Of a stretch of DNA of 22,426 nt, positions 8,151-17,582 are shown in pieces (within the stretch, counting starts at the first letter, position 1; each line of letters begins with the position of its first letter). Below the pieces are notes generated by a model. That model saw nothing but the letters and a program-made list of their open reading frames with translations, was not told the DNA's origin and searched no databases. Source of the DNA: Chara braunii (taxonomy: Eukaryota > Streptophyta > Charophyceae > Charales > Characeae); contig BFEA01000387.1 in the NCBI GenBank assembly GCA_003427395.1, positions 619,900-642,325 of the forward strand, written 5' to 3'. Made by a program: the position numbers and the translations under genes.

Positions 8151-9957
8151 ACTCAAAAGGAAAATAGGATCTTATCTCTGGACAGGGAAAACAGACAAGG
8201 AACACTTCATCAGCAAAGTGGCGTGGAAATACATCACCAAACCTAAACACCTGGGAGGTCTAGGAGTTTTGAACCCAGCAGTACAATTTGAAGCCTTGCA
8301 GCATAAGTGGATAATCAAACTACTATTCAATAAAGAGCTACCATGGCACGAAATGGCTCTGCATCAAATCCGCAATCTAGTGCCTTTCAGAGTAGACTCC
8401 TCCATTGAAGGCTACCACTGGATCATGAACCCATCTTGGAACCCAAGAAGGAGGGAGGGAGGAAGACAGTCATGTGACAAAGACCCACCGAGTGAACACT
8501 GGGCGCCACTAATAAAACACTGGAGAGCTTGCTTCCCACAAAAAATCAGAACCCCTAAAATAAAAGAAGAGGTCCTAAGGCAGCCACTATTCGGCAACCC
8601 CCTAATAAAAGACCAGAACGACAGACCATGGTCTCTGAATACAAAAGGCAAACATTGGAAGAAATGGATCGGCAAGGGAGTGTGGAAAATAGAACACCTG
8701 TGGCACGAAGAAGAGAACAGATGGATTACCACACAAGAACTCAGAAACCAACTCAAGGGGGTCCATAATCTAAAAGAACAATTGGAAAAGATATTAGAAA
8801 GTATCCCACTAAACTGGCTACGACTTCTCAAGAATAAAACCAAATGGGAAGTAGGAGACTGGGCAACAGCAAAGGACCCAGACACCCCAAAGATAGCCTT
8901 CAAACTAATCAAAATACTGAACGAAGAAGAAGGGAAGGCCGAATTCGCCTCATACGAACTGGAGGAAGTACACAAATCATGGGTAAAAATAGGCAAGACT
9001 TTGGAACCAGCGAAAGTGAGAGAACTGGAAAAACTCAAAAGAACAAGAGCCTGCACAGTCAAAAAAAGCTCCAAACACAGTCAAGCCAACCAATCAGATA
9101 TAAACAATATAAGACTGTTCAGACCNGACCTGGATATTAAAGAGTTGGAGGTAGACCCAGCAGAATGGGGATGGATGGTACCCAGTNCCTCAGGAAGAGC
9201 CAAGAAGCTGACCCCAATATATAAATACGAGGTCAAAATAGGATACAAACTACGCAATCNGACAAAAAATCCACTCCCAATAATCTCAGACAGGTGGAAA
9301 AGAAACATGGATGAAGAAGCGGGATGGACAACGAATATCCCATGGAAACAGTATATGAGCATAAGACCGGCAAAAATCAGAGGCCTACAATGGCTCATAT
9401 TATACTGGGCACTACCNGTCAACCANTGGCTGGCAAAAAGAAGAAAACAAGTGGACCCACAACAGTCAAATGCTCAATGCAAAGTCTGTAGCNATAACTT
9501 GGAGGAATCATTGGTACATTGTCTGATCCTCTGCCAACGAGCTCAGGAACTGTGGAAAGAAACAAAAGAAATCTGGACCAAATTAACAGACCACGAATTC
9601 CCTTCCAACCCTCTTTACCTTCTATCAGGAAGATACGAAAACGAGAACCTAGAGGAGGGAACGGAGGCTGTGGCAGAATTATGGAGACGTGCAACACTCT
9701 GGGTAATTTGGAAAGCGAGGTGCAAGGGAACCTTGGAAGGTCAGACATTAAGCATAGAAGAAAAGAGGACAGAGATAAACAATATAATCNAAACCGAAAT
9801 AAGAGCACGTTGGTACAGAGAACAAAAAACACAACNAGAGATCCCGCAACCAGAAAAAAGAGAACAGAGACGCAAAAAGTTTATCCAAAAATGGCTAATG
9901 GGNGAAAAAATGGCAAAACTAGAGGGGGAGAATCTGCTTTTCAACAACTGGAATTAA
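8130..9957 (+). CDS. LINE ORF2, C-terminal region with CCHC zinc motif
   Basis: This last frame block of ORF2 is the longest undisturbed one, about 600 codons. It opens with the Trp-Thr-Gly box and the GGLGVLNP motif typical of plant L1 proteins after the RT thumb. A long charged region with no named domain follows, then a zf-RVT-type zinc motif at 9478-9534 (Cys-x2-Cys, then His-x4-Cys, followed by a Trp). This motif is needed for retrotransposition in characterised L1 elements. It ends at TAA 9955-9957. Nine isolated N bases fall in it without breaking the frame. No RNase H domain follows. Confidence 0.85.
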
Positions 9958-11358
9958 AAGACAGTCAACCACTGGCCCCACACACGTTCCCACAGAAATG
10001 ACCCTACTAACTCTGATAAAGACACTGAGACANAACATCAACACCATGTGTCCCCCGCTGTAACATCCCCTCCCCCCGAACCACCAATCCAAATCCTCCT
10101 CANGACTGACATCCCAGATCAACAAAAACAGAAGGACTCTATTCCGACATNTCCAAGAAGAAACGGNCCGATTGATGGCAAAGGGGCGGAGAACAGAGAA
10201 AAACGGAAGCGTCGGAATGACTGGCACAACTCAACCAAGGGCAGGGCCGGGCGGCAACAGACACCACCAGAGGTACCAGCTATAACTTAAAGGTTGGGAT
10301 CGAAGGGAATTCAGGGGTCGAAGCNGCAAAAGACNCTAAAGGCATGGTCCACCACCCACGGTACATTGTTCGGCCGTTACAAGACAGGATGGACCAGTTG
10401 AGCTAAAAAAGAGGGATGATGGAGGCGAGACGTCCGAGACTAACTGGGGCCCACTGGTCCCACNNNNNNNNNNNNNNNNNNNNNNNNNNNNNNNNNNNNN
10501 NNNNNNNNNNNNNNNNNNNNNNNNNNNNNNNNNNNNNNNNNNNNNNNNNNNNNNNNNNNNNNNNNNNNNNNNNNNNNNNNNNNNNNNNNNNNNNNNNNNN
10601 NNNNNNNNNNNNNNNNNNNNNNNNNNNNNNNNNNNNNNNNNNNNNNNNNNNNNNNNNNNNNNNNNNNNNNNNNNNNNNNNNNNNNNNNNNNNNNNNNNNN
10701 NNNNNNNNNNNNNNNNNNNNNNNNNNNNNNNNNNNNNNNNNNNNNNNNNNNNNNNNNNNNNNNNNNNNNNNNNNNNNNNNNNNNNNNNNNNNNNNNNNNN
10801 NNNNNNNNNNNNNNNNNNNNNNNNNNNNNNNNNNNNNNNNNNNNNNNNNNNNNNNNNNNNNNNNNNNNNNNNNNNNNNNNNNNNNNNNNNNNNNNNNNNN
10901 NNNNNNNNNNNNNNNNNNNNNNNNNNNNNNNNNNNNNNNNNNNNNNNNNNNNNNNNNNNNNNNNNNNNNNNNNNNNNNNNNNNNNNNNNNNNNNNNNNNN
11001 NNNNNNNNNNNNNNNNNNNNNNNNNNNNNNNNNNNNNNNNNNNNNNNNNNNNNNNNNNGATGGGTCAAGGTGACAGTAGGGGCCGGCAACAACAAGGGAG
11101 GAACTCATCCTAGATATAATAGTCATATCTGGCAGACCGATGAATTTTGGTCTGAGAGGGAAGTGAGTCGCTTGGCAAACTGACAGTCAATCCTTCACGC
11201 AAAGTGGAGCAATCAATGCTGTTCAGGGGTTCTCCGGCCGAACGGGAGGAAGCGTGAGTTGATCCGATGTGATGTACTGTTTTCTGACTTGCCGGTGGAA
11301 TAGGAACCGGACTGTCACTCACCAGAATGGAAGGAGTCAGGACCACAAGACCCTGTTT
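9958..11358 (+). other. LINE 3' UTR
   Basis: Sequence between the ORF2 stop and the A-tail. It has no conserved frame. The open frames across 10403-11183 are artefacts of the N run. The stretch 10021-10463 is peppered with N bases (10033, 10103, 10151, 10167, 10325, 10335). Confidence 0.75.
10464..11058. other. Assembly gap (595 N)
   Basis: An unbroken run of N within the LINE 3' UTR. The length may be an estimate, so the true element size is uncertain by this amount. Confidence 1.
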
Positions 11359-11381
11359 AAAAAAAAAAATAAAAAAAAAAA
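11359..11381 (+). other. LINE poly(A) tail, A11-T-A11
   Basis: Eleven A, one T, eleven A, then T and the right target-site duplication. An A-rich 3' end directly abutting the duplication is what target-primed reverse transcription leaves. Confidence 0.9.
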
Positions 11382-11382
11382 T

Positions 11383-11399
11383 AGAAAGGGGATTAACGA
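11383..11399 (+). repeat. Target-site duplication, right copy
   Basis: Identical over 17 bases to 492-508 and directly downstream of the A-tail. It marks the 3' border of the LINE. Confidence 0.9.
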
Positions 11400-11642
11400 A
11401 GGCCGCAGTCTCTCTTAGTCACTTCCGAAGTACCCGATCTTCACAAGTTAACGGTTGTGTTCACGTACCGTCCTCTCCCCCTTGTCTCTCGACCACTCTC
11501 TGGCGTAGTGCTCCGGTTCAGGTTTTGCCCGTGAGCGCTGATATCTGACCGCATTAAAGACCAGGTGCACGCATTGTTCAGAACCTGCAGTTGAGCTCAC
11601 TTGGACTTTGCTTAATTACCTACTAAATAAGGGAAAACTGAA
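11400..11642. other. Unassigned right flank of the LINE
   Basis: No gene or repeat was recognised between the target duplication and the 33-residue repeat region. Confidence 0.5.
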
Positions 11643-12084
11643 ATGCATCTTCTCCTGGAGCACGGAAAGATACACCGCCATATTCTTTATCTGTTGGACA
11701 CTACGGCTTGCCTCGGACACTGCCATTTTTCTTGCCTGCGGTCCGCAGAGGGTCGTGCCCCTTTTACTCATCAATGAAGCTATGAGGTTGAATCTGGTGC
11801 TAGAACATGGAAAGATACAGTGGCTAACTTCTTGTTTTATGCACGCTGCAACCTCCTCGATTGTTCACCAAATGATGAAGACAGGAGTGGATCTTCAGAT
11901 AGGAGTAGGAAAGATGCACTACCATATTCTTGTTTTTCTCATGCAAAACGGGATTTTTCCAATTAATCACCAGAGGGAAAATACAATGAATCTTCAGCTG
12001 GACCAAGGAACTATACATCAGCTTTTTTTTTTATTGGATGTCGGCGCTGCCCCTTTCATGTGCAACAGTGCAAGTCTTCAATGA
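11643..12084 (+). repeat. Degenerate 33-residue (ankyrin-length) protein repeats
   Basis: The plus-strand translation shows units with a common pattern: L-x-L-x-x-x-G-K-I/M-H, then hydrophobic LL-D/M-x-G-A/I, Pro, Asn. Examples are LVLEHGKIQ, LQIGVGKMHYHILVFLMQNG and LQLDQGTIHQLFFLLDVGAA. The last three units are exactly 33 residues apart, the length of an ankyrin repeat. An earlier unit (LLLEHGKIHRHILYLLD, from 11643) lies in another frame, so a shift has occurred. The ankyrin TPLHLAA turn is not visible. It may be a decayed exon of an ankyrin-type gene or a lineage-specific repeat. The frame ends at TGA 12082-12084 with no clear start. Confidence 0.4.
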
Positions 12085-12424
12085 ATCCAATGTACAGGCA
12101 TGGCCAGATTCATGCGTAAATCTGTACTTAATCTGGACTTGCATGACAGTACACGCACAGGCAACCCCCTTTCTAAGTGAGTTTAGGTCACAAGAGCATA
12201 TGGATGATAAATAATAATAATAATAGCCATAAGTTCAAATTTCAGCAGACTGACTCAGACTAATACCCTCAGTTTCGGGTGAATATTCAGCGGGAATTCA
12301 GTCAGATACGCTGCCATACCCTTCAGTGGTCTCGACAGTCTCTCTCTTTTCACGCTCTCACACAGTCTTACTTCCTCGCCATCACACGGGTGCACTCTCT
12401 TCCTCACTCTGTCTGCCTCATAAC
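12085..12424. other. Unassigned spacer with (AAT)n
   Basis: No gene was recognised. A short ATAATAATAATAATA microsatellite lies at about 12207-12224. Confidence 0.5.
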
Positions 12425-12800
12425 TCTCTTTCTCTCTCACTGTGCGCTCTCTCTCTCTCTCACTGCGCTCTCTCTCTCTTACTGTGCACTCTCTCTCTCT
12501 CTCACTGTGCACTCTCTCTCTCTCTCTCACTGCGCACTCTCTCTCTCTCTCACTGCGCTCTCTCTCTCTTACTGTGCACTCTCTCTCTCTCTCACTGTGC
12601 ACTCTCCCTCTCTCTCTCACTGCGCACTCTCTCTCTCTCTCACTGCGCTCTCTCTCTCTTACTGTGCACTCTCTCTCTCTCACTGCACACACTCTCTCTC
12701 TCATTGTGCACTCTCTCTCTCTCACTGCGCACCCTCTCTCTCTCACTGTGCAGTCTCTCTCTCTCGCAGTCTCTTTTTCTCGCTGTCTCTCTCTGCCCGC
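12425..12800. repeat. CT-rich minisatellite with 90-bp higher-order repeat
   Basis: CT dinucleotide runs are interrupted by CACTGTGCA, CACTGCGCA and CACTGCGCT. The pattern repeats with a 90-bp period. Units begin CACTGCGCTCTC at 12461, 12551 and 12641. The first two agree at 89 of 90 positions; the third diverges after about 40 bp. Because 90 is a multiple of three, long Ser-Leu and Arg-Glu open frames appear on both strands. These are not genes. Confidence 0.95.
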
Positions 12801-13660
12801 AGTCCTCTCTCGCTGTCTCTCTTGGCGCCACCCTGGTGGGTGGCGCACACCTTGCGCACCGTCATCTCCCTAATGCGCATCTCCCCCTCTCGCGTCCTCC
12901 ATGCTTCGTTCTCTTCCCTTCCCCATGGGCAACGTACGCCATGCGCGCGGTCCCTTCCCAAAGTCAAAACCCTTATTTGTATAGCTGCCAGCCGAGCTGA
13001 CACCCGCACGGGCAGGCCCATGCCCAAAAAGGAAGCTGTACCGACCGCTGGGGCAGCACCAACGGCTGCCCCGGTACCAGCTGTTGGCCGAGACTGTAGA
13101 TCCAAGCCCGGTGTACAGACCTCTGGTCTGGTACCAGTAGGTCCAAAAACAGGTCCAACAACAATTCTTGTGGTGCAGATCCAGGCCTGGCACAACCGCC
13201 ATACCAGCAGTCCCCGCCCGCTGCAGTCCCAATGTCAATACAGGGCCGGTGGCCGCAGCACAGTCCACTGCAGTCCCGGTACCGCAAATGTCCTTGGCCC
13301 AGTGGTTGTTCCATCCACACAGTCCGCAGTAATCTGATCCAGGTATGCATCTCCAACCGAGGCTTGACAAGAGTGGGTTGGACCTGTTGCAACGGACCAT
13401 CAAAATGAACCCCACCGTGATCCACACCAAGTACCAATGCACCGTGCCAATGAACTGTACTAAGAAACCACACCGACGAACCGCATCCGTGAACCGTACC
13501 TGCGCCGGACTGGTGACCGTCGTGGTCCCGGACCGGAGCCCATACCACAACGGTCAAGTGAGGCCCGATGACGACTAGAAAAACCCTCACTTAGAAAAAA
13601 CCCGTAAGAGCAGGTCCATACACCGCAAAATAGTCAATCGCCGCACCCCGCTCTCCGCAC
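12801..13660. other. Unassigned GC-rich region with a strong hairpin
   Basis: Open frames exist on both strands (for example 12973-13590 minus) but none shows a recognisable domain. An inverted repeat lies at 13038-13077: GTACC, 7-nt bulge, GGGGCAGC, 7-nt loop, GCTGCCCC, GGTAC. Function unknown. Confidence 0.45.
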
Positions 13661-13661
13661 T

Positions 13662-13704
13662 CTTAATTATATTAAAATAATAATATTAATATTAATAATA
13701 ATAA
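13662..13704. repeat. ATT/AAT-rich microsatellite
   Basis: An imperfect run of ATT and AAT triplets, for example AATAATATTAATATTAATAA. Confidence 0.85.
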
Positions 13705-14212
13705 CGGTCACTTGCATTCAGGGCAACAGGGGTCATAAGCGGGGTAACAAAATAGCTTAGATTGGGACAAACGTCGGGGGGGGTACATAATCAGGGGAAA
13801 ATAAAATGAAAAGTACCATTCAAGATCACAAGTTTTGAGTTTCTTTTCATCATTAATTATTTCGACCACGTTCTTAAATTTATTTATACAAATAAATAAA
13901 TAAAATCGTCCCAATTCGGACGCGCAAAACTGACCGTGCGGAGACCCACGCACACGTCGGCGACCGGGTATGGAGGGAATAGAAATAAGAGGAAAATAAG
14001 TCGATGGTAGGGGTGTCAAGGGTGGGATAAATTAGTATATTCATCTACATAAAAGTAGGGTTAGTGTCAGCGAGAGACGGTCCCTGTTTTTTTACCGCTT
14101 GTCCCTTAACACTAACCCTTAAATTTCTACTGTCTGATCAATCGACTTTTCAAATTGCCCCATTTCGGGTGGCCAACTGACGTGGCCGCCCGACACCGGT
14201 AGGATACCTGTT
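13705..14212. other. AT-rich spacer upstream of the gypsy gag; short inverted repeat
   Basis: No gene and no recognisable 5' LTR. An 11-bp perfect inverted repeat, AGGGTTAGTGT at 14057-14067 and ACACTAACCCT at 14109-14119, encloses 41 bp. An AAATAAATAAATAAAAT run lies near 13888-13905. A sequence starting TGGCCGCCCGACACC (about 14179) would be in the right place for a primer-binding site but matches no tRNA end that I can vouch for. Confidence 0.4.
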
Positions 14213-15972
14213 GTGTTCCAGGTTCTACTACATGGAGACAAGAGAAGGCTTAGGGCCGAAGCAAGGGCCCGTAATCTAGAGACTGCGAGAGAGGCAGTAA
14301 CAACGGTTGAACGCGCGTTAGCAGCAGCAGCAGCTAGCACAATAGCTATGGCCACTTCTTCATCCACTTCTGCTGCACAATCCTCTGGTCAGATGTTGGG
14401 CATGCCACTCAACACGACCAGTTCACAGTCCATCTCCACTACGTCAGTAGCTGGCACTAGTCAGATGGCGGGTCGCAGTTTAAGTCGCCGCCTCCACGCA
14501 CCCGGGAGCAGATGGAGCTCCAGCAAGTCGAGAGGATTCGCTTAAGGCTAGGAGGAACTTAAAACAGGCTACTAAAAGAGAGAAAGAAATTAGAGATAGG
14601 AGTGTCAGACTAGAGGGTTAAGAGGAAGACAAGGGTGCACTAGAGGGGTTAAATGACTCTACCCTTAGCAATAATGAAAAGATTCTTAAGGCGAGCATAT
14701 CCTGTCCATGCACGCATACATGAACAGTAAACTGGATACAATCCAAGACACCTTGGACCAGATCTTGAACGCCATGCACAAGCCAGGAATCAGGCCAGCA
14801 GTCTTGCCATCACTGCCATTCTCAACGATGACAGGCCCCTATGTCGCTCAGTCCGGACCATCACCAAGTAGTACATCAGCAGCAGGCCTATCTCATACTG
14901 TTGCTTCTTCATCTTCTGGTTCAGCGATTGGAGCTACACCACAGTCGCCACCTGTCCCGCCAGCAGGACAGCAATTGCGTTGGTACCCCAAGACCCCCCT
15001 CAAACCACCTCCAACCTTCTCATGAGACAAAAAGGACGAGGTTCCCGACACGTGGTTGAGAACGGTTCCAGTGTGGGTGAGGGCAAAGAGGACATTGGTA
15101 TAAGAGGAAGTGATGAGGGTTCAGCAACCCGCTGGCTTAATGGATTGGTAGCTTTAAAGGGGTTCGGCAGGAACATGGGTGATTGGGCACAGACCCACAC
15201 CCTAGAGAGTTTTATGGACTTTGTGGAGGCTCGATGGCACAACCCTCAGCAGGCACAGATTGCCACTGATGGGTTACTAAAGCTTGATGCTAGGAAGTAC
15301 AAGTCAGTGAGAGAGCTTACCACAACCGTAGAACGCCTGATTGTCGTCCCAGGAGTGGAGTACAATCCATAGGTTTTGTTGACCACGTTCTTGAGATCTC
15401 CTCCCACAGACTTCAAGAACTTGTTAGCCAGTGAGGCTCGTAGAGAGTATCACACATTTGAGACATTCAACAAGAAGGCCCTAGACTTAGAGGCTACGCT
15501 GGGTAGTGCTCAAACCCCTTCTACGGATGGAAGAAAGAAGAAGGCTCCACAAGAGTGGAAGAAGAAAGGTAGTCGATTGATGATGGTTGATTCCGAAGGG
15601 AATCAAACTGAGATCGATGATGTTTCTGAGCTTGTGGAGGGATCAGAGTTAGACGGCGAGGAGATTGTTGAGGGTAGCAACCTCACCGCTACGGTTAAGA
15701 CTAAGGTAGTTGGCCGCAACAAGGGCGGTCAACAGAGGAGTCAGGGGCAAGCCGCCAACCCAAACAAAATAGTTGCTTGGGTAAGGGCTGGTTTGGATCA
15801 GGATGTGTGGCGGGACCGTTGGTCGCGGAGAGCTTGCATAAATTGCGGCGAGTACAACCATACGCAGTTTAAGTGCAAGAACCCGAAGGTCTCGCAGAAG
15901 TTACCTCATAAGGGTGGGTATCCTTCTTCCCAGACTGGGCCCTCTACGAGCTCCAACTCGGGAAACACTTAG
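14213..15972 (+). pseudogene. gag: gypsy gag (capsid/nucleocapsid), broken
   Basis: Structural protein that packages element RNA. It is read in changing frames. An Ala/Arg-rich start (RRLRAEARARNLETAREAV) is at 14240-14340, followed by slips near 14470 and 14538. A Ser/Pro-rich linker lies in 14708-15025. A capsid-like segment reads DKKDEVPDTWLRTVPVWVRA just after a TGA (15023-15025), then continues in another frame with ATRWLNGLVALKGFGRN. A TAG at 15370-15372 follows, after which the same frame runs on to 15972. The nucleocapsid zinc knuckle is a canonical C-x2-C-x4-H-x4-C at 15835-15876. The 14213 codon is GTG, so it is not a true start. Confidence 0.75.
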
Positions 15973-16030
15973 GGACAGTAGAAGATGTAGCTGCATCTAC
16001 CCTCGTTGAAGCGGTGATGTACCCTCCCTG

Positions 16031-16488
16031 TTTCAAGAGTTGGTCGAAGCTATCGACTCCTCAGTCACCCCGCAGACGCATCCAGACCCAACTATACTCT
16101 GTACATTGGATGTGTCTGAGTGGTCGGCAAGGGATCCTCGTGAGTCCTGGGTGGCACTAAGTAGAGGTCCTAGAGGGGAGCACTTCGTTGTGGAAGTTGC
16201 GGCGCCTTCGTAGACATTGGCTCCACACGAAACTTCATAAGTCGCGACTACGTTGAGAGATTGCGCCTAGAGGACCAGGTGCAGCGCCTTAGTAGACCGG
16301 TAGCATCTACTTTGGCCAACAAAGAGCGCATGATGGTGGAGGACTACGCTAAAGATGTGGTATGCACTTTCTCCTACCCAGGAGGAGAATTAAATCATAA
16401 GATATCTTTCCTAGTGAGCGATGAGTTGCCTTTCGACATGTTGTTGGGCATGTACTACCTCGAGGTTGCCAAGCCCCAGCTTGACTAG
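16031..16488 (+). pseudogene. gypsy aspartic protease, broken
   Basis: Retropepsin-like protease that cuts the polyprotein. The active-site region reads VDIGSTRNFIS at about 16210-16242, with the catalytic Asp at 16213. The usual D-S/T-G triad here has Ile in second place (D-I-G). It is followed by RDYVERLRLEDQVQRLSRPV and a flap-to-C-terminal segment ending LLGMYYLEVAKPQLD. The sequence before 16200 is read in another frame (FQELVEAIDSS onward), which puts a slip just ahead of the active site. The block ends at TAG 16486-16488; a Trp codon is the likely original, because the same frame continues into the RT. Confidence 0.7.
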
Positions 16489-16497
16489 GACAAGAAA

Positions 16498-17582
16498 GTG
16501 TTGAAGCACGTATTGCCCAATGGGAGGACCGTTAGACTAGCTAAGTATAAAGCTAGTAGGTTGATAGACTCTCATGGGTGTTTGTGCGCATCGGCTTTCT
16601 ACAATTATTATAAACAAAACCAGGAAGAAGGTATGTACTTAATCTATGTGTCTACGAAAGGGGAGGTCGTTAAAACACCCCTAGAGATGACCATCGTCGC
16701 CAAGTACCCTGATCTGTTCGAGGAGCCCTCAGGAGTCGTAGACAGGGAGATTGTCCATGCCATAGAGATCATCCCAGGTAGTAAGACACCTAAGGGAAGA
16801 ATCTATAGGATGGCTCCAGCCGAGTTGGACGAACTTCGTCAACAACTGAAAGAGCCCACAGAAAAGGGTTGGATTCAGCCTAGCACTTCCCCTTTTGGCT
16901 CACCAGTCCTATTTGTTCCAAAGAAAGGTGGAACACTAAGGATGTGCATTGATTATAGAGGCCTCAATGCCATCACCATTAAGAACGCAGAGCCTCTACC
17001 ACGCATCGACGACCTATTGGATAGGGTGCAGGGTTGTAAGTACTATACCAAGATGGATTTAAAATCCGGCTACCATTAGATTGCTATAAGACCAAAGGAC
17101 CAACACAAAACCTCATTCCAGAGCAGGTACGGTCTGTACGAGTTTGTGGTGATGCCCTTTGGCCTTTGCAATGCGCCGGGTACATTCCAGCACGCCATGA
17201 ATAGGATCTTCCATGACTACTTAGATAAGTTCGTCGTCGTGTACCTCGACGATATACTTATCTTTAGTAAGACTGTCGAGGAGCATGCTCAGCATGTAGA
17301 CAAAGTCCTCTCACTCCTTCGACAGCACAAGTATAAGATAAACAAAAATGCGAGTTCGGTCACACTCGAATCTTGCACTTGGGTCATGAAGTATCCGCAG
17401 ATGGGATTAGGCCCGAAGATGTGAAGGTGGCTAGCATACGTGACTGGCCACGACCCCAGTCTGTGACTGAGGTCAGATCATTCTTGGAAATGTGTGGTTA
17501 TTACCACAACTTCGTAAAGAATTATAATACAATCGCATCTCCCTTGACTGATCTAACTGGACTTGACACACCATGGGACTAG
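16498..17582 (+). pseudogene. pol: gypsy reverse transcriptase, broken
   Basis: Polymerase domain. Motifs in order: [46 protein letters not shown] with the first catalytic Asp, FVVMPFGLCNAPGTFQ, and VVYLDDILIFSKT with YLDD at 17242-17253. An in-frame TAG (17077-17079) follows LKSGYH, where the family normally has Gln. A one-base slip falls in the A5 run at 17344-17348. After it the frame reads CEFG, then LGHEVSADGIRPED and RDWPRPQSVTEVRSFL (connection to RNase H). A second TAG (17580-17582) replaces the Trp expected before TDECEATF. The catalytic aspartates survive, but the protein cannot be made. Confidence 0.88.

Larger units (their letters stand above)
509..11382 (+). mobile_element. Full-length L1-type LINE (non-LTR retrotransposon)
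   Basis: This is a single element of about 10.9 kb, counting the 595-bp gap as written. Seen: a long leader, ORF1 with a DUF4283-like block and a CCHC knuckle, ORF2 with APE endonuclease, RT and C-terminal zinc motif, a 3' UTR, an A11-T-A11 tail and a 17-bp duplication at both ends. No RNase H domain was recognised. This order is that of plant L1 elements. The length is large for an L1 (commonly 6-7 kb), mainly because of the 2.5-kb leader, the long ORF1 and the 1.4-kb 3' UTR. Both ORFs carry frameshifts and stops. Some may be assembly-consensus errors, since all isolated N bases of the window lie inside this element. Confidence 0.9.

Noticed and set aside
10403-11183. Open frames of 228-255 residues across the N run
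   Set aside because: Almost every residue is unknown. The frames exist only because N codons are not stops.
12255-12848. Long minus-strand frame of Arg-Glu-Arg repeats and plus-strand Ser-Leu frames
   Set aside because: They are translations of the CT minisatellite. All frames stay open because the period is 90 bp, and there is no non-repetitive domain.
12973-13590. Minus-strand frame of 205 residues in the GC-rich region
   Set aside because: Overlapping frames are open on both strands, no domain or family pattern is recognisable, and no splice signals were evaluated. It is kept as unassigned.
14179-14200. Primer-binding site TGGCCGCCCGACACC upstream of gag
   Set aside because: It begins TGG and loosely resembles known sites, but no tRNA 3' end could be matched and no 5' LTR ends before it.
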